Part shown: positions 14,713 to 24,095 of the stretch, one piece after another
Layout: each line of letters starts with the position of its first letter
How positions within the stretch are numbered: position 1 is the first letter of the stretch
Origin: JAKAIY01 sp036258195
GTDB lineage: Bacteria > Chloroflexota > Ktedonobacteria > Ktedonobacterales > JADMIN01
DNA: 36,412 nt
Assembly (NCBI GenBank): GCA_036258195.1
Contig: DATAED010000205.1
Location: forward strand, 1-36,412
Direction of reading: 5' to 3'
Position numbers and translations under genes: made by a program
Notes under the pieces: model-generated
Told to the model about the DNA's origin: nothing
The model's input: the letters and a program-made list of their open reading frames with translations, nothing else
Database searches by the model: none

Positions 14713-15708
14713 GTGAAGGTTCTCGTCGCTGGGGGAGCAGGCTTTATTGGCTCCCATTTGTGCGCGCGGCTGCTGCGCGAAGGCCATAGCGTCGTCTGCG
14801 TCGACAATCTGTTGACCGGCGCCGAGCGCAACATCGCGCCGCTACAAGCAAACCGGGCTGATGCGCGCTTCACCTTCGTGCAGCGCGATGTGACGGAGCC
14901 GTTCGACGTGGCCCGCGACCTGAACGGCTTCCAGCCCGAGGCGATCTTCCAGATGGCCAGCCCCGCCAGTCCGATTGGCTACTGGAACTTCCCCTTCGAG
15001 ACGATTCGGGTCAACACCATCGGCACGACCAATCTGCTGGAGTTGGCGCATACCTGCGGCGCTCGCCTCCTGACCGCTTCGACCTCCGAATCCTACGGCG
15101 ACCCACTGGTGCACCCGCAGCGCGAAGACTACTACGGCAATGTCAATCCCATCGGCGTGCGCGCCTGCTACGACGAGAGCAAGCGCCTGGGGGAGACGAT
15201 CACGATGGAGTACGTGCGGCGCAAGGGCGTCGACGCGCGCATCGTGCGCATCTTCAATACCTACGGCCCCAACAGCCAGCTCAATGATGGCCGCATGATC
15301 CCCAACTTCATCACGCAGGCGCTCTCGCATCACCCGCTGACCATCCACGGCGCGGGCGAGCAGACGCGCAGCATCTGCTACGTGGATGATCTGGTGGATG
15401 GCCTGATGCGCGCGCTCTTCACCGAGCACACGACCGGCGAAGTCTTCAACCTGGGCAACCCGGAGGAGCACACCATCAAGGAGTGGGCCGAGCGCATCAT
15501 CGCGCTGTGCGGCTCACCCTCGGAGCTGGTCTTCGAGCCCAAGCGCGAGGACGACCCCGAGCGCCGCCGCCCCAACATCGACAAGGCCCGCGCGCAGTTG
15601 GGCTGGGAGCCACGCATTGCGCCGGATGAGGGGTTGACCCGCACCATCGCCTGGTTCCGCGACGAGATGGAGCGAGAGGGGCTATGTCTGCCAGCGCGAG
15701 CCGGATAG
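14713..15708 (+). CDS. UDP-glucuronate decarboxylase (UDP-xylose synthase)-like SDR epimerase
   Basis: This extended short-chain dehydrogenase (331 aa) probably converts UDP-glucuronate to UDP-xylose, supplying a sugar nucleotide for the glycan cluster. The NAD-binding motif is GGAGFIGSH (residues 7-15). Active-site signatures are TASTSESYGDP (~121-131), GNVNPIGVRACYDESKR (Tyr153, Lys157) and NTYGPNSQLNDGRMIPNF, which closely follow UXS enzymes. The GTG start is preceded by GGGAGG (14703-14708), 4 bases away, rather close. The end overlaps the next gene by 25 bases, implying coupled translation. A related dTDP- or UDP-sugar dehydratase is the alternative. Confidence 0.87.
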   Translation: MKVLVAGGAGFIGSHLCARLLREGHSVVCVDNLLTGAERNIAPLQANRADARFTFVQRDVTEPFDVARDLNGFQPEAIFQMASPASPIGYWNFPFETIRVNTIGTTNLLELAHTCGARLLTASTSESYGDPLVHPQREDYYGNVNPIGVRACYDESKRLGETITMEYVRRKGVDARIVRIFNTYGPNSQLNDGRMIPNFITQALSHHPLTIHGAGEQTRSICYVDDLVDGLMRALFTEHTTGEVFNLGNPEEHTIKEWAERIIALCGSPSELVFEPKREDDPERRRPNIDKARAQLGWEPRIAPDEGLTRTIAWFRDEMEREGLCLPARAG

Positions 15709-17099
15709 CCATTTCGCAGGCCACCATCACGCTCGATGGCGCCGCGCGCGGCCTGCTGTACCTGCTGCCGCTGGCGGTAGCATTCGGCTCGCTTGCCCCG
15801 CTGGGCGTGGGCAGCCTGCGCGCTGGCGTCACTGATCTCTTCGTGGCGGCGCTGGTGGCGCTCGGCGTCGCGTGGCTGTGGCGCTCGCCCGACGCCCGCG
15901 CCGACCTGGCGCATCCCGTGGCATGGGCGCGGCGGCTCTGGCGCGCCGAGCCACAGGCGCTGGCGTTGCTGCTGGCGCTGGTCGCCTACCTCGCCGTCAT
16001 CATCTTCTCCATCCTCGTCGCCTACACGCGCTCGCCTGTCATCAAAGAGACGCTGAAGTGGAGCGAGGTGCTCGCGGTGGTCGCCGCGACGTGGCTCTTC
16101 ATCCGCACCGAACGCCAGGCGCTCTGGTTGGCCTGGGGCGTCATCATTGCCGGGCTGGCGGAAGCGCTGCTGGGCTGCGCGCAGTATGTGCTGGCGACCG
16201 GGCTCCTCGGCCCCGGCGGCGCCAACATCCGCGTCTACGGTACCTTCGACCAGCCCAATCCGTTCGGCGGCTACCTCAATCTCGCGCTGCCACTGGCGCT
16301 GGCGCTGGCGCTCTTCGGGCGCGATCCGCGCATGCGCTGGGTGGCGGCGGGGGCTAGCGGGCTGCTGCTCTTCGCGCTCTATCTCTCTGATTCGCGCGGG
16401 GCGCTGCTGGGGCTGGTCGCCGCGCTGATCGTGCTGGTTGCTGTCGGCTGGCGCTACGAGCGACAGGCGCTCATCGCCATCGCCGTCGGCGCGCCCCTGC
16501 TGCTGATCGCCTGGTTCACGCATCTGATCCCCGCCAGCATCGAGAACAAGCTGCTGGCGCAATTCCGTGTCAACGATGTCTCGCTGACGGCGCAGGTCAA
16601 CGACGCCAACTACTCCACCATCGAGCGGCTGGCGCACTGGGTGGCCGGACTGCGCATGTTTCGCGCGCATCCACTGCTGGGCGTCGGCGCGGGCAACTAC
16701 GACGCCGCCTATGCGCAGTACAAAGTTCCCGGCTGGGATGAGTCGCTGACCCAGGCGCACAACTACTACATCAACGCGGCAGCCGAGACGGGCGCCCTCG
16801 GACTGCTGACGCTGCTGGCCATCGTCGCGGTGGCGCTGTGGCTGGCCTGGCGCGCAACCCGCGCGACCGATCTGCGCCGCGCAGGGATGGCGGCGCTGGC
16901 AGGCGTGGATGCCCGCGCGCTGGCCATCGGGGCGGCCGCCGTCGTCGCCGCCCTCTGCGTCCACAACCTGACCGATGACCTCTTCGTGCACGCCATGGAG
17001 CTGCAATTCGCGCTTACGCTGGGGCTGCTGCTGCGGCTCGCCGCGCCAAAGGGATTTGCCAAAGGTCAGCCACACAGCCAACACGCCAACATCCGGTAG
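15684..17099 (+). CDS. O-antigen polymerase/ligase family membrane protein (Wzy_C)
   Basis: This 471-aa integral membrane protein has about ten hydrophobic helices. The large extracytoplasmic loop region carries Wzy_C-type landmarks: GTFDQPNPFGGYL, then SRGALLGL, then HPLLGVGAGNYDAAY and AHNYYINAAAETGALGLL. Such proteins polymerise or transfer lipid-linked glycans outside the membrane. The start lies within the last 25 bases of the preceding gene. Without biochemical data, polymerase and ligase cannot be told apart. Confidence 0.88.
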   Translation: MSASASRIAISQATITLDGAARGLLYLLPLAVAFGSLAPLGVGSLRAGVTDLFVAALVALGVAWLWRSPDARADLAHPVAWARRLWRAEPQALALLLALVAYLAVIIFSILVAYTRSPVIKETLKWSEVLAVVAATWLFIRTERQALWLAWGVIIAGLAEALLGCAQYVLATGLLGPGGANIRVYGTFDQPNPFGGYLNLALPLALALALFGRDPRMRWVAAGASGLLLFALYLSDSRGALLGLVAALIVLVAVGWRYERQALIAIAVGAPLLLIAWFTHLIPASIENKLLAQFRVNDVSLTAQVNDANYSTIERLAHWVAGLRMFRAHPLLGVGAGNYDAAYAQYKVPGWDESLTQAHNYYINAAAETGALGLLTLLAIVAVALWLAWRATRATDLRRAGMAALAGVDARALAIGAAAVVAALCVHNLTDDLFVHAMELQFALTLGLLLRLAAPKGFAKGQPHSQHANIR

Positions 17100-17169
17100 C
17101 GTCCTGTGTTATGCTGGTTTGGGTGTGGCGCGGGCCATGCGAGCCGTGGATAGGGTGGTAGCCAGAGTC

Positions 17170-18333
17170 ATGCGTGTCGCGATCAATGCGCTGTTCTTGC
17201 AGGAGCCACAGGTAGGCTCCGGGCGCTATCTGTATAACCTGCTGTCTGCGCTGGGGCAGGTAGACGGCATCAACGATTACTACGTGCTGGGGCCGAAGCC
17301 ACCCAAAGCGCAGCCCGAAACGCCGTCTAGCTTTACCTGGCAGGTCGCGCCGGTCGGCGGCCCGGCGCGCGGCGAGAATCTGGAGAAGCTGATGTGGGAG
17401 CAGGTCGGCTTTCCGGCGGCGGCCAGAGCGGTCCGCGCGCACATCGCCCACATCCCGCACTTCGCGCCCGCCTATCGCCACATCGGCATCCCACAGGTCG
17501 TCACCATCCACGATGTCATCATGCTGGCGCTGCCAGAGTATCGCGCCAAGACCAGCGCCATGCTCTACACGCAGCTCGTCTCACAGGCCGCCCGCCGCGC
17601 CGACGCCATCCTGACCATCTCGGAGTGGTCGAAGCAGGACATCATCGAGTATTTGCGCATCCCGCCGGAGCGCATCCGCGTGATCCGTGAGGCCGCCGCG
17701 CCAGAGTTCCACCGCGAGACGAATCCGGAGCGGTTGCGCGCGGTGCGCGTCAAGTACGGCCTGCACGAGCGCTTCGTCCTGAACGTCGGCGGGATGGACG
17801 CGCGCAAGAACATCGAGAAGCTGGTGGGCGCCTTCGCCGCCGTCTACCATGAGCTGCGCGAGCCAGATTTGCAGCTCTTCATCGCGGGCGACCATCGCAA
17901 GCTGGGAACCAGCCCGACATTTCCAGATTGGCGACCGCTGGCCTCGGCGTTTGGCATCGAGCGGCAGGTGATCTGCGCGCCGGTCGCCGAGCAAGACCTG
18001 GCGGCGCTCTACTCCGCCTCGTCATGCTTCGCCTTCACCTCGCGCTACGAGGGCTTCGGCCTGACGCCGCTGGAGGCGATGGCCTGCGGCGCGGCGGTGG
18101 TCTGCTCGAACGCCACCTCGCTGCCCGAGGTGGTTGGCTCAGCGGGCAAGCTCGTCAACCCCGAAGATACCGATGAGATCGGCGCGGCCATCTATCACAC
18201 GCTGGCGGCGCCCGAGCTGAACGCCGACCTGCGCGCGCGCGGGCTGGCGCAGAGCAAGCAGTTTAGCTGGAACAAGGTCGCGGCAGAGACGAGCGCCTTC
18301 TACGAAGAGGTCGCCGACCGTGGCCGCAACTGA
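17170..18333 (+). CDS. Glycosyltransferase, GT4-like (GT-B fold)
   Basis: This 387-aa cytoplasmic retaining glycosyltransferase opens with MRVAINALFLQEPQVGSGRY, the N-terminal donor/acceptor fold with the G-S/T-GRY loop. The middle has QVVTIHDVIMLALPEYR and RADAILTISEWSKQDI. The C-terminal nucleotide-sugar site is FVLNVGGMDARKNIEKLV and the E-x7-E motif EGFGLTPLEAMACGAAVV. The frame is open further upstream, but ATG 17170 fits the family start. Its ribosome site is weak (GGTGG). It lies 70 bases after the Wzy-like gene in the same cluster. Donor sugar unknown. Confidence 0.9.
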   Translation: MRVAINALFLQEPQVGSGRYLYNLLSALGQVDGINDYYVLGPKPPKAQPETPSSFTWQVAPVGGPARGENLEKLMWEQVGFPAAARAVRAHIAHIPHFAPAYRHIGIPQVVTIHDVIMLALPEYRAKTSAMLYTQLVSQAARRADAILTISEWSKQDIIEYLRIPPERIRVIREAAAPEFHRETNPERLRAVRVKYGLHERFVLNVGGMDARKNIEKLVGAFAAVYHELREPDLQLFIAGDHRKLGTSPTFPDWRPLASAFGIERQVICAPVAEQDLAALYSASSCFAFTSRYEGFGLTPLEAMACGAAVVCSNATSLPEVVGSAGKLVNPEDTDEIGAAIYHTLAAPELNADLRARGLAQSKQFSWNKVAAETSAFYEEVADRGRN

Positions 18334-18440
18334 GCACAACAGCGGCCACCTGTAGCTCCCTTCTCCCGCAAAGCAGGGGAGGGGCTGGGGGTGGGGCCAC
18401 GCCCTGGCCGTCACCATTCACGACACGAGAGGAGCGCGCT

Positions 18441-19586
18441 GTGCGCGTCGCGGTAGTCTCGAAGACCTTCGTCGCGGAGGCTGCGCAGCAGATGCTAGAG
18501 CGCATCGCGGCGCATCCAGGCGTCGAGCTGACGCTCATCACGCCGCCGGAGTGGCGCTCCGACGACGGGCGCACGCTGCCGTTTGTCCCGCGCTACACCG
18601 CTGGCTACGAGGTGCGCCCTACCCCCGTCGTCTTCAACGGACGGTACCACTTCTACGTCTATCGTGGCCTCTCGCGTGTCATGCGGCAGATTCAGCCAGA
18701 CATCGTGCATATCGACGAAGAGCCGTATAACCCGGCGGGCGCGCAGGCGCAGCGTGCGGCGCTGGTGGTCGGCGCGCAGTCGATCTTCGTCGCGCTGCAA
18801 AACGTCTACAAAGAGTACCCGTTTCCCTACTCGGCGATGGAGCAGTACGACTATCGCCACATGGCGCACATGATCGCCGTCAACGCCGCCGCTGGCGAGG
18901 TGGCGCGGCGCAAAGGCTATACCGGCCCGCTCTCGGCCTTCACCGTCTATGGCATCGACCCGTCACTGTTCCAGCCTGTGCCGCGCCACCAGCCACGCGC
19001 CACGCCCGACACGTTCATCATCGGCTACCTGGGCCGCCTGACGCTCTACAAGGGAACCGGGCTGTTGATCGAGGCGCTCGCCAGCATGCCCGCGCGCTTC
19101 CAGCTGCGTTTCATCGGCAGCGGGCCGGATGAGCCAGAACTGCGCCGCCTCGTCACGCAGCATGGCGTGGCCGATCGCGTGGAGTTCCGCGCCGCCGTGC
19201 CAACCGACGCCGTCCCCGCCACGCTGGCCGAGGTGGACGCGCTGGCGGTGCCATCGCTCACCCAGGCCAACTGGATGGAGCAGTTTGGCCGCGTGCTGAT
19301 CGAGGCGATGGCCTGCGGTACGCCCGTGGTCGGCTCGGACTCTGGCGAGATACCGAATGTCATCGGCGATGCGGGGCTCATCACGCCAGAGGGCGATGTG
19401 GCCGCCCTGCGCGACGCGCTGCTGCGACTGGGCGCCGACCCCGCGCTGTGCGCGCGGCTCAGCCAGATGGGCCGCGAGCGCACGCTGCGCCTCTTCACTA
19501 ATGGTGTCGTCGCCAGCAATATCGTCAACGTCTACCAGCAGGCGCTCAGCGCAGCGCGTCCGGCGACCGCTGGCGCGAATAGATGA
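18441..19586 (+). CDS. Glycosyltransferase, GT4-like (GT-B fold)
   Basis: A 381-aa second glycosyltransferase, starting at GTG 18441 with GAGGAG 6-11 bases upstream. The N-terminus is MRVAVVSKTFVAEAAQQMLE; QPDIVHIDEEPYNPAG sits in the N-terminal fold. The donor-binding half has IIGYLGRLTLYKGTGLLIEAL and the E-x7-E region EQFGRVLIEAMACGTPVVGS. Shared neighbourhood with the UXS, Wzy-like and first glycosyltransferase genes points to assembly of the same repeat unit. The 107-base gap before it holds a C-rich/G-rich segment (18357-18393) that might attenuate read-through. Confidence 0.9.
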   Translation: MRVAVVSKTFVAEAAQQMLERIAAHPGVELTLITPPEWRSDDGRTLPFVPRYTAGYEVRPTPVVFNGRYHFYVYRGLSRVMRQIQPDIVHIDEEPYNPAGAQAQRAALVVGAQSIFVALQNVYKEYPFPYSAMEQYDYRHMAHMIAVNAAAGEVARRKGYTGPLSAFTVYGIDPSLFQPVPRHQPRATPDTFIIGYLGRLTLYKGTGLLIEALASMPARFQLRFIGSGPDEPELRRLVTQHGVADRVEFRAAVPTDAVPATLAEVDALAVPSLTQANWMEQFGRVLIEAMACGTPVVGSDSGEIPNVIGDAGLITPEGDVAALRDALLRLGADPALCARLSQMGRERTLRLFTNGVVASNIVNVYQQALSAARPATAGANR

Positions 19587-19599
19587 TGGACGCCGCCCT

Positions 19600-20463
19600 A
19601 TGACGACTTCGGAGCCGCTGCCGCCCGATGCGGCGGTCGATCTGCACCTGCACACCCGCTACAGCGATGGCGCGTGGCGTCCCGCCGACCTCTTCGCCAC
19701 GCTGACGCAGGGTGGTTTCCGCGTCGTCAGCGTCGTCGACCACGACCAGATGGAGCATCTGCCTGAGGTGAGCGCGCTCGGCGCTGAGCGCAGCATCGTC
19801 GTCATCCCAGGCACAGAGGTGACGACCGAGTGGCGCGGACTGGCGGCCCACTTGCTCTGCTATGCGCCGCTGGCGACGGGATTCACCTCAGACGCCCTGC
19901 GCGCCGTGGTGGACGACACGCGCGCCCGCATGCTGGCCAACACGCAGATGATCTATGACACGATGCTGGCGCGCGGCTACCACTTCCCACGCCAGCAGGA
20001 GGCGCTGGCCCGCGATGGACAGCTCAACCGTGCGATGGATGTCGGTACGCTGCTGTTGGCGCACGGCTACGCCGACGGGCCAGGCGAGGCGATGCGCATG
20101 GTGAACGAGGCAGGCTATCAGCAGGCGCTGGCGCCCATCGCGCAGGCCGTCGCGGCGGCGCACGCCAGCGGCGCGCTCTGCGTGCTGGCACATCCGGGGC
20201 GCGGCGAGGGGGAGATTCACCGCTACGAGCCGGCCGAGATCGAGGCGCTGCTGGCCGAGGTTCCGCTCGACGGCGTAGAGGTCTACTACCCCACACACTC
20301 AACGGCGCAGGTAGCCGCATACGAGGCGCTGGCGGCGCGTCACGGCCTGCTCATCAGCGCAGGCTCCGATTCCCACGCTCCCAACACGCGCCAGCCCGTT
20401 CCCTACCCCGCACGCCGCATCGCTCCGCTGCTCCAGCGCCTCGGCGTAACCACTCAACAATAA
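19600..20463 (+). CDS. PHP-domain metal-dependent phosphoesterase
   Basis: A 287-aa PHP protein of the YciV/TrpH type. The metal ligands are visible in order: DLHLHTRYSDG near the N-terminus, VSVVDHDQMEHL, PGTEVTTEW, VLAHPGRGEG and a C-terminal AGSDSHAP. Characterised relatives are 3',5'-nucleotide bisphosphate phosphatases or 5'-3' exoribonucleases (RNase AM). The start at 19600 is 13 bases after the glycosyltransferase stop, so it is co-transcribed. Whether it serves polysaccharide synthesis or is a passenger is unclear. The ribosome site is weak, suggesting translational coupling. Confidence 0.88.
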   Translation: MTTSEPLPPDAAVDLHLHTRYSDGAWRPADLFATLTQGGFRVVSVVDHDQMEHLPEVSALGAERSIVVIPGTEVTTEWRGLAAHLLCYAPLATGFTSDALRAVVDDTRARMLANTQMIYDTMLARGYHFPRQQEALARDGQLNRAMDVGTLLLAHGYADGPGEAMRMVNEAGYQQALAPIAQAVAAAHASGALCVLAHPGRGEGEIHRYEPAEIEALLAEVPLDGVEVYYPTHSTAQVAAYEALAARHGLLISAGSDSHAPNTRQPVPYPARRIAPLLQRLGVTTQQ

Positions 20464-20465
20464 AA

Positions 20466-20496
20466 GTTCCCCCTCTCCTTGCGGAAGAGGGGGAAC
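20466..20496. terminator. Hairpin between convergent PHP and ABC permease genes
   Basis: GTTCCCCCTCT (20466-20476) pairs perfectly with AGAGGGGGAAC (20486-20496) around a 9-base loop. It begins 2 bases after the PHP stop and ends 10 bases before the permease stop. The same C-rich/G-rich style appears at 5255-5368. Confidence 0.65.
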
Positions 20497-20506
20497 AGTG
20501 AGGTCG

Positions 20507-23356
20507 CTACTCGTAGCGCAGCACCTCCAGCGGGCGCACGCGCGCCGCGCTATAGGCGACCAGCGCCGCGACGATCATGCAGATGAGCGTCGTCGTCGCC
20601 ACCACGCCAATCGAGAGCGCCGGGCCGACGCCCAGGTTCAGCTTGAAGACGTAGATGTCGAGCAGCACATTGGCCAGCGTCACGATCAGCATCGCGACCA
20701 GCGAGCCGCCGAAGCCGATCAGGCCATTCTCCACCAGCACGCCGCTCAGCACGTTGCCACTGGTGTAGCCCACCGACTTCAGGATGCCAATCTCGCGCCG
20801 CCGTTCGAGCATCGCCAACCCGACCGCGTTCGCGATGATGATGACACCAGCCACCATCGCCAGCGACGCAATCGCCGTTAGCAGGATGATCAGGTTGTTC
20901 AGCAGCGTGTTGATGGCGATGACCAGATCGACCACGCTGAAGGTCTGAATCGCCGGAACTTGCGCCTTGATCGAGCGCAGCGCCTGATCGGACTTCAGCG
21001 GATCGATCTGCATGGCGTAGATGTAGAACTGCGTACCCTGCGCCAGCTTGGTCACGACCGACTGATCGGCCAGGATCGGCGCGAAGGTCGTCAGACTCCC
21101 GGTGTAGAAGCCGACCACGTGTACGGTGATGAGCAGCGGCTGCGGCGCCGTCACGCCCGACTTGCCAGCAGCTCCGGGCTGGCCGGGCGTCCCCGTGGAC
21201 GCGCCTGTTCCCGACTTGCCGGGCGTGGCGCTCGTCCCCTTGGTCGGCGCGACGACCGTGCTGGCCAGCGTGATCGTATCGCCCACCTTCAGGTTGAGCG
21301 GCGCAAGCGCGGCGGGCGCAGGCATCAGCACGTTGAGCGTGTTGGCGTCGGCGCTCGTCAGCAGGCGGCCCTTGTCCGAGCCTTTGACGGTGTTCAGCGT
21401 GGCGTCTGGCACAGCGCCGTGCGCCAGATCGTAGCCCTGCACACCGCTCAGGAAGAACAGCGCGCCCTCACGGCCCACATTGGACGTGCCGCCGCGTGTC
21501 GGCGCGTTCTTCAGGATCGAGGCGATAGGCGTGCTGTTGATGGCCACCGGTTCATCCTGCGCCAGCGAGGTCACAATCGCCTTGCCCTCGATGTCCTTCT
21601 GCAGCGCCACCTGATGATCGACGGCTGGCTTGTCCTTCACTCCGGCGATGATGAACGAGTTGTACTTGATCTGCGTCGAGAGCGCGGCGTTGACCTCGTC
21701 CTTGATGTTCTGGCCGAGCGCCAGAATCAGGCCGATGCCAAAGACGCCCACGAAGAGCGCCACCATCGTCGTGACACTGCGCGTGCTCTCGCGTCCCATA
21801 TTGCGCATCGCCATGCGTGTGTTGGCCTTGGCAGTGCGCGGCAGCAGCGGCAGAATGGTAATCAATATGGCCAGCGCCAGCACCAGCGCGCCAAACGCGG
21901 GCGCCTTCCACACCAGGAAGCCGCCTAGCGCCAGCGTCGCCAGCGAGATGAGCGCATACCACCAGGTCAGGCGGTCGGGCGCCGGGAAGCGGCTGATGAT
22001 CAGCACGATCAGGAAGAAGACGCCCGCCAGCAGCGCCAGCAGGATGCCCGTGCCGACGATGGCCCCCACTGCAACGGCGATGTTGCCCAGAATCACATAC
22101 GACAGCACGAAGAACATGATGGCCAGCAGCGCCAGCAGGCCCAGCCGCAGCAGTAGCCCGACGCCCTCCAGCCCTTCGCTCACGCCGCGAATGACCGCCA
22201 GCGGACGAATCTGCGCCGCCTGCACGATGGGCATCAGGCCAAAGATGAGCGCCGTCGCCACACCGATCAGCACGCCGGACAGGATGATGCGCCAGTCCAG
22301 CACGAACGGCAGGTCGATGAAAAAGCGCTGCGTGACGAGCTTGTTCACCAGGGTCGAGACGCCGACGCCAGCCGCCGAGCCAATCGCGCCGCCCAGCAGA
22401 CCGAGCAGCGCCGCCTCCAGCCCGAAGAGCGCGTAGAGGTCGCCCCGCCGGTAACCTGTCGTCTTCAGCACGGCGATTTCGACCTGCCGCCGCCGTAGCA
22501 ACACCTGCATGGTGTTGACGATGCCCACGCCACCGATCAGCAGCGAGAGCAGGCCCACCACCTCCAGAAAGTAGCGGATGTTCTGGACATTGCTGGAGTT
22601 CTGCTGGAGCGCGTCTTTGGTCGTCGTGACGTTGACGGTCGGCAATTGCTGCGAGATGGCGTTCTTGGCCTTGTCGGCGTTGGCGTCCGTATGCCCCGGC
22701 ACATTGGCGTAGACGGCGCCGTAGCTCACTGGCAGGCCCGACGTGCTGGCGATGGACGAATAGCCGTCGAGCGAGATGAGCGCCTGTGGCCGCTGGAAGA
22801 AGCCCGCGCTCGCCACGATGCCCGCCACCTGGCCATCGAAGACGCGGCCATCATCAGACGTGATGTTGATGGAATCGCCGACTGAGACGCCCAGCGTGGT
22901 CGCCAGGCTCTTCGACAGCACGATGTTCGTGCCCGTCAGCGTCGATGGCAGCGTCGCGCCGCCGGGATCGAGGAAGGTAGGCGGCCCGGCCAGCGGGAAA
23001 CGCGACGGATCGACGGCCTTCAGCTCGAAGTATTGCGCGTTGTCCTGTTTGTCGCTCGTCTGCGACTGATGGGTCGAGACGGCGGTATAGGTCGAGATCA
23101 GCCCCTCGCTCTGGAGCTTATCGAAGATATCAAGTTGATCGGCGCGCAGGTTGATGATCGCGGCGGTCACGGAGAGGTCGCCGCCATTGCTGTCGCGGAT
23201 GTTGCCCGTCAGACCCTGGTTGACCGAGGCGCCGACCAGTTGCAGCGAGACAATCGCCATGACGCCGACCGCGACGCAGAAGATCGCCAGCAGCGTGCGC
23301 TGCCCGCCCCGCACCAGTGAGCGCGTGGCATAGGACCAGTACAGTCCAAGTTTCAT
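20507..23356 (-). CDS. ABC transporter permease with two FtsX-like domains (MacB/LolC-type superfamily)
   Basis: This 949-aa integral membrane protein starts with a signal-anchor helix (LLAIFCVAVGVMAIVSLQLV), followed by a MacB-type extracytoplasmic domain. The first FtsX block carries LIGGVGIVNTMQVLLRRRQ...VLKTTGYRRGDLY. Several hydrophobic helices follow, then a second extracytoplasmic domain with a Gly/Thr/Pro-rich linker (around nucleotides 21150-21250). The second FtsX block has MLERRREIGILKSVGYTSGNVL. GAGGGA lies ~9 bases before the ATG. The ATPase gene ends 19 bases upstream, forming one transcription unit. Such systems act mechanically or export lipids, peptides or antibiotics. The substrate cannot be inferred. 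Confidence 0.92.
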   Translation of the reverse strand: MKLGLYWSYATRSLVRGGQRTLLAIFCVAVGVMAIVSLQLVGASVNQGLTGNIRDSNGGDLSVTAAIINLRADQLDIFDKLQSEGLISTYTAVSTHQSQTSDKQDNAQYFELKAVDPSRFPLAGPPTFLDPGGATLPSTLTGTNIVLSKSLATTLGVSVGDSINITSDDGRVFDGQVAGIVASAGFFQRPQALISLDGYSSIASTSGLPVSYGAVYANVPGHTDANADKAKNAISQQLPTVNVTTTKDALQQNSSNVQNIRYFLEVVGLLSLLIGGVGIVNTMQVLLRRRQVEIAVLKTTGYRRGDLYALFGLEAALLGLLGGAIGSAAGVGVSTLVNKLVTQRFFIDLPFVLDWRIILSGVLIGVATALIFGLMPIVQAAQIRPLAVIRGVSEGLEGVGLLLRLGLLALLAIMFFVLSYVILGNIAVAVGAIVGTGILLALLAGVFFLIVLIISRFPAPDRLTWWYALISLATLALGGFLVWKAPAFGALVLALAILITILPLLPRTAKANTRMAMRNMGRESTRSVTTMVALFVGVFGIGLILALGQNIKDEVNAALSTQIKYNSFIIAGVKDKPAVDHQVALQKDIEGKAIVTSLAQDEPVAINSTPIASILKNAPTRGGTSNVGREGALFFLSGVQGYDLAHGAVPDATLNTVKGSDKGRLLTSADANTLNVLMPAPAALAPLNLKVGDTITLASTVVAPTKGTSATPGKSGTGASTGTPGQPGAAGKSGVTAPQPLLITVHVVGFYTGSLTTFAPILADQSVVTKLAQGTQFYIYAMQIDPLKSDQALRSIKAQVPAIQTFSVVDLVIAINTLLNNLIILLTAIASLAMVAGVIIIANAVGLAMLERRREIGILKSVGYTSGNVLSGVLVENGLIGFGGSLVAMLIVTLANVLLDIYVFKLNLGVGPALSIGVVATTTLICMIVAALVAYSAARVRPLEVLRYE

Positions 23357-23375
23357 CTATTTTTCCCTCGCGCGC

Positions 23376-24095
23376 TCAACCCTGGGCGACCAGGCCATCC
23401 ACGATGTGGATGGCACGGTCAGCGGCGCGGGCGACATTTGGGTCGTGGGTGGCGATGATGAACGTCTTGCCAGTGCGGTCGCGCAGGTCGCGGATCATTG
23501 CCAGCAAGTTCTCGCTGTTGCGCTGGTCGAGGTTGCCAGTTGGCTCATCCATGATGACAATGGCGGGGTCGGTCGCCAGCGCGCGCGCCACAGCGACGCG
23601 CTGCTGCTCGCCGCCGGAGAGCTGGTTCGGGCGATTGCGCAGACGATGCCCCAGCCCCACCAGCTCCAGAATCTCCCTGGCGCGGTCTGCCGGGCGCCCG
23701 CTGTGTTTGCCGACATAGAGCGGCGCCTCGACGTTCTCCTGCGCGGTCAGCGTCGGGATGAGATTGAACGCCTGATAGACCATGCCGATCTTGGCATTGC
23801 GCACCTTGGCAAGCTGGCCTTCGCCCATCTTCGTGATGTCGATGCCATCGATCAGCACCTTGCCGCTGGTGGGGTTGTCCAACCCGGCGATGATGCCGAG
23901 CAGCGTCGATTTGCCCGATCCCGATGGCCCCATGACTGCGACGAATTCACCATGATCGATACGAATCGAGATGCCTTTCAGGATGTCGATCCGCTCGCGA
24001 CCCAGGGGCAGCGATTTGCGAATATCAATGGCTTCAAGCGCGGCGGTCAGCGTCGAGACCGCCCCTCGCTGCGCTGAGCTTTCGGTTGCATCCAC
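23376..24095 (-). CDS. ABC transporter ATP-binding protein (MacB/LolD type)
   Basis: A 239-aa ATPase partner of the permease encoded just downstream. Walker A is GPSGSGKST (56-64), the Q-loop is VYQAFNLIPTLTAQENVE, the ABC signature is LSGGEQQR (159-166), Walker B is IVIMDEPTGNLD (179-190), and the H-loop is IIATHDP. The MacB/LolD class is indicated by the GNLD and FNLIPTLTA features. The start is GTG at 24095, with AAAGG about 10 bases upstream; a ~15-residue polar N-terminal extension precedes the conserved core. Confidence 0.95.
   Translation of the reverse strand: MDATESSAQRGAVSTLTAALEAIDIRKSLPLGRERIDILKGISIRIDHGEFVAVMGPSGSGKSTLLGIIAGLDNPTSGKVLIDGIDITKMGEGQLAKVRNAKIGMVYQAFNLIPTLTAQENVEAPLYVGKHSGRPADRAREILELVGLGHRLRNRPNQLSGGEQQRVAVARALATDPAIVIMDEPTGNLDQRNSENLLAMIRDLRDRTGKTFIIATHDPNVARAADRAIHIVDGLVAQG

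Noticed and set aside
15378..17084. 568-aa minus-strand open frame opposite the Wzy-like gene
   Set aside because: Composition is Gln/Arg-rich low complexity, with no motif; the opposite strand encodes a clear membrane protein.
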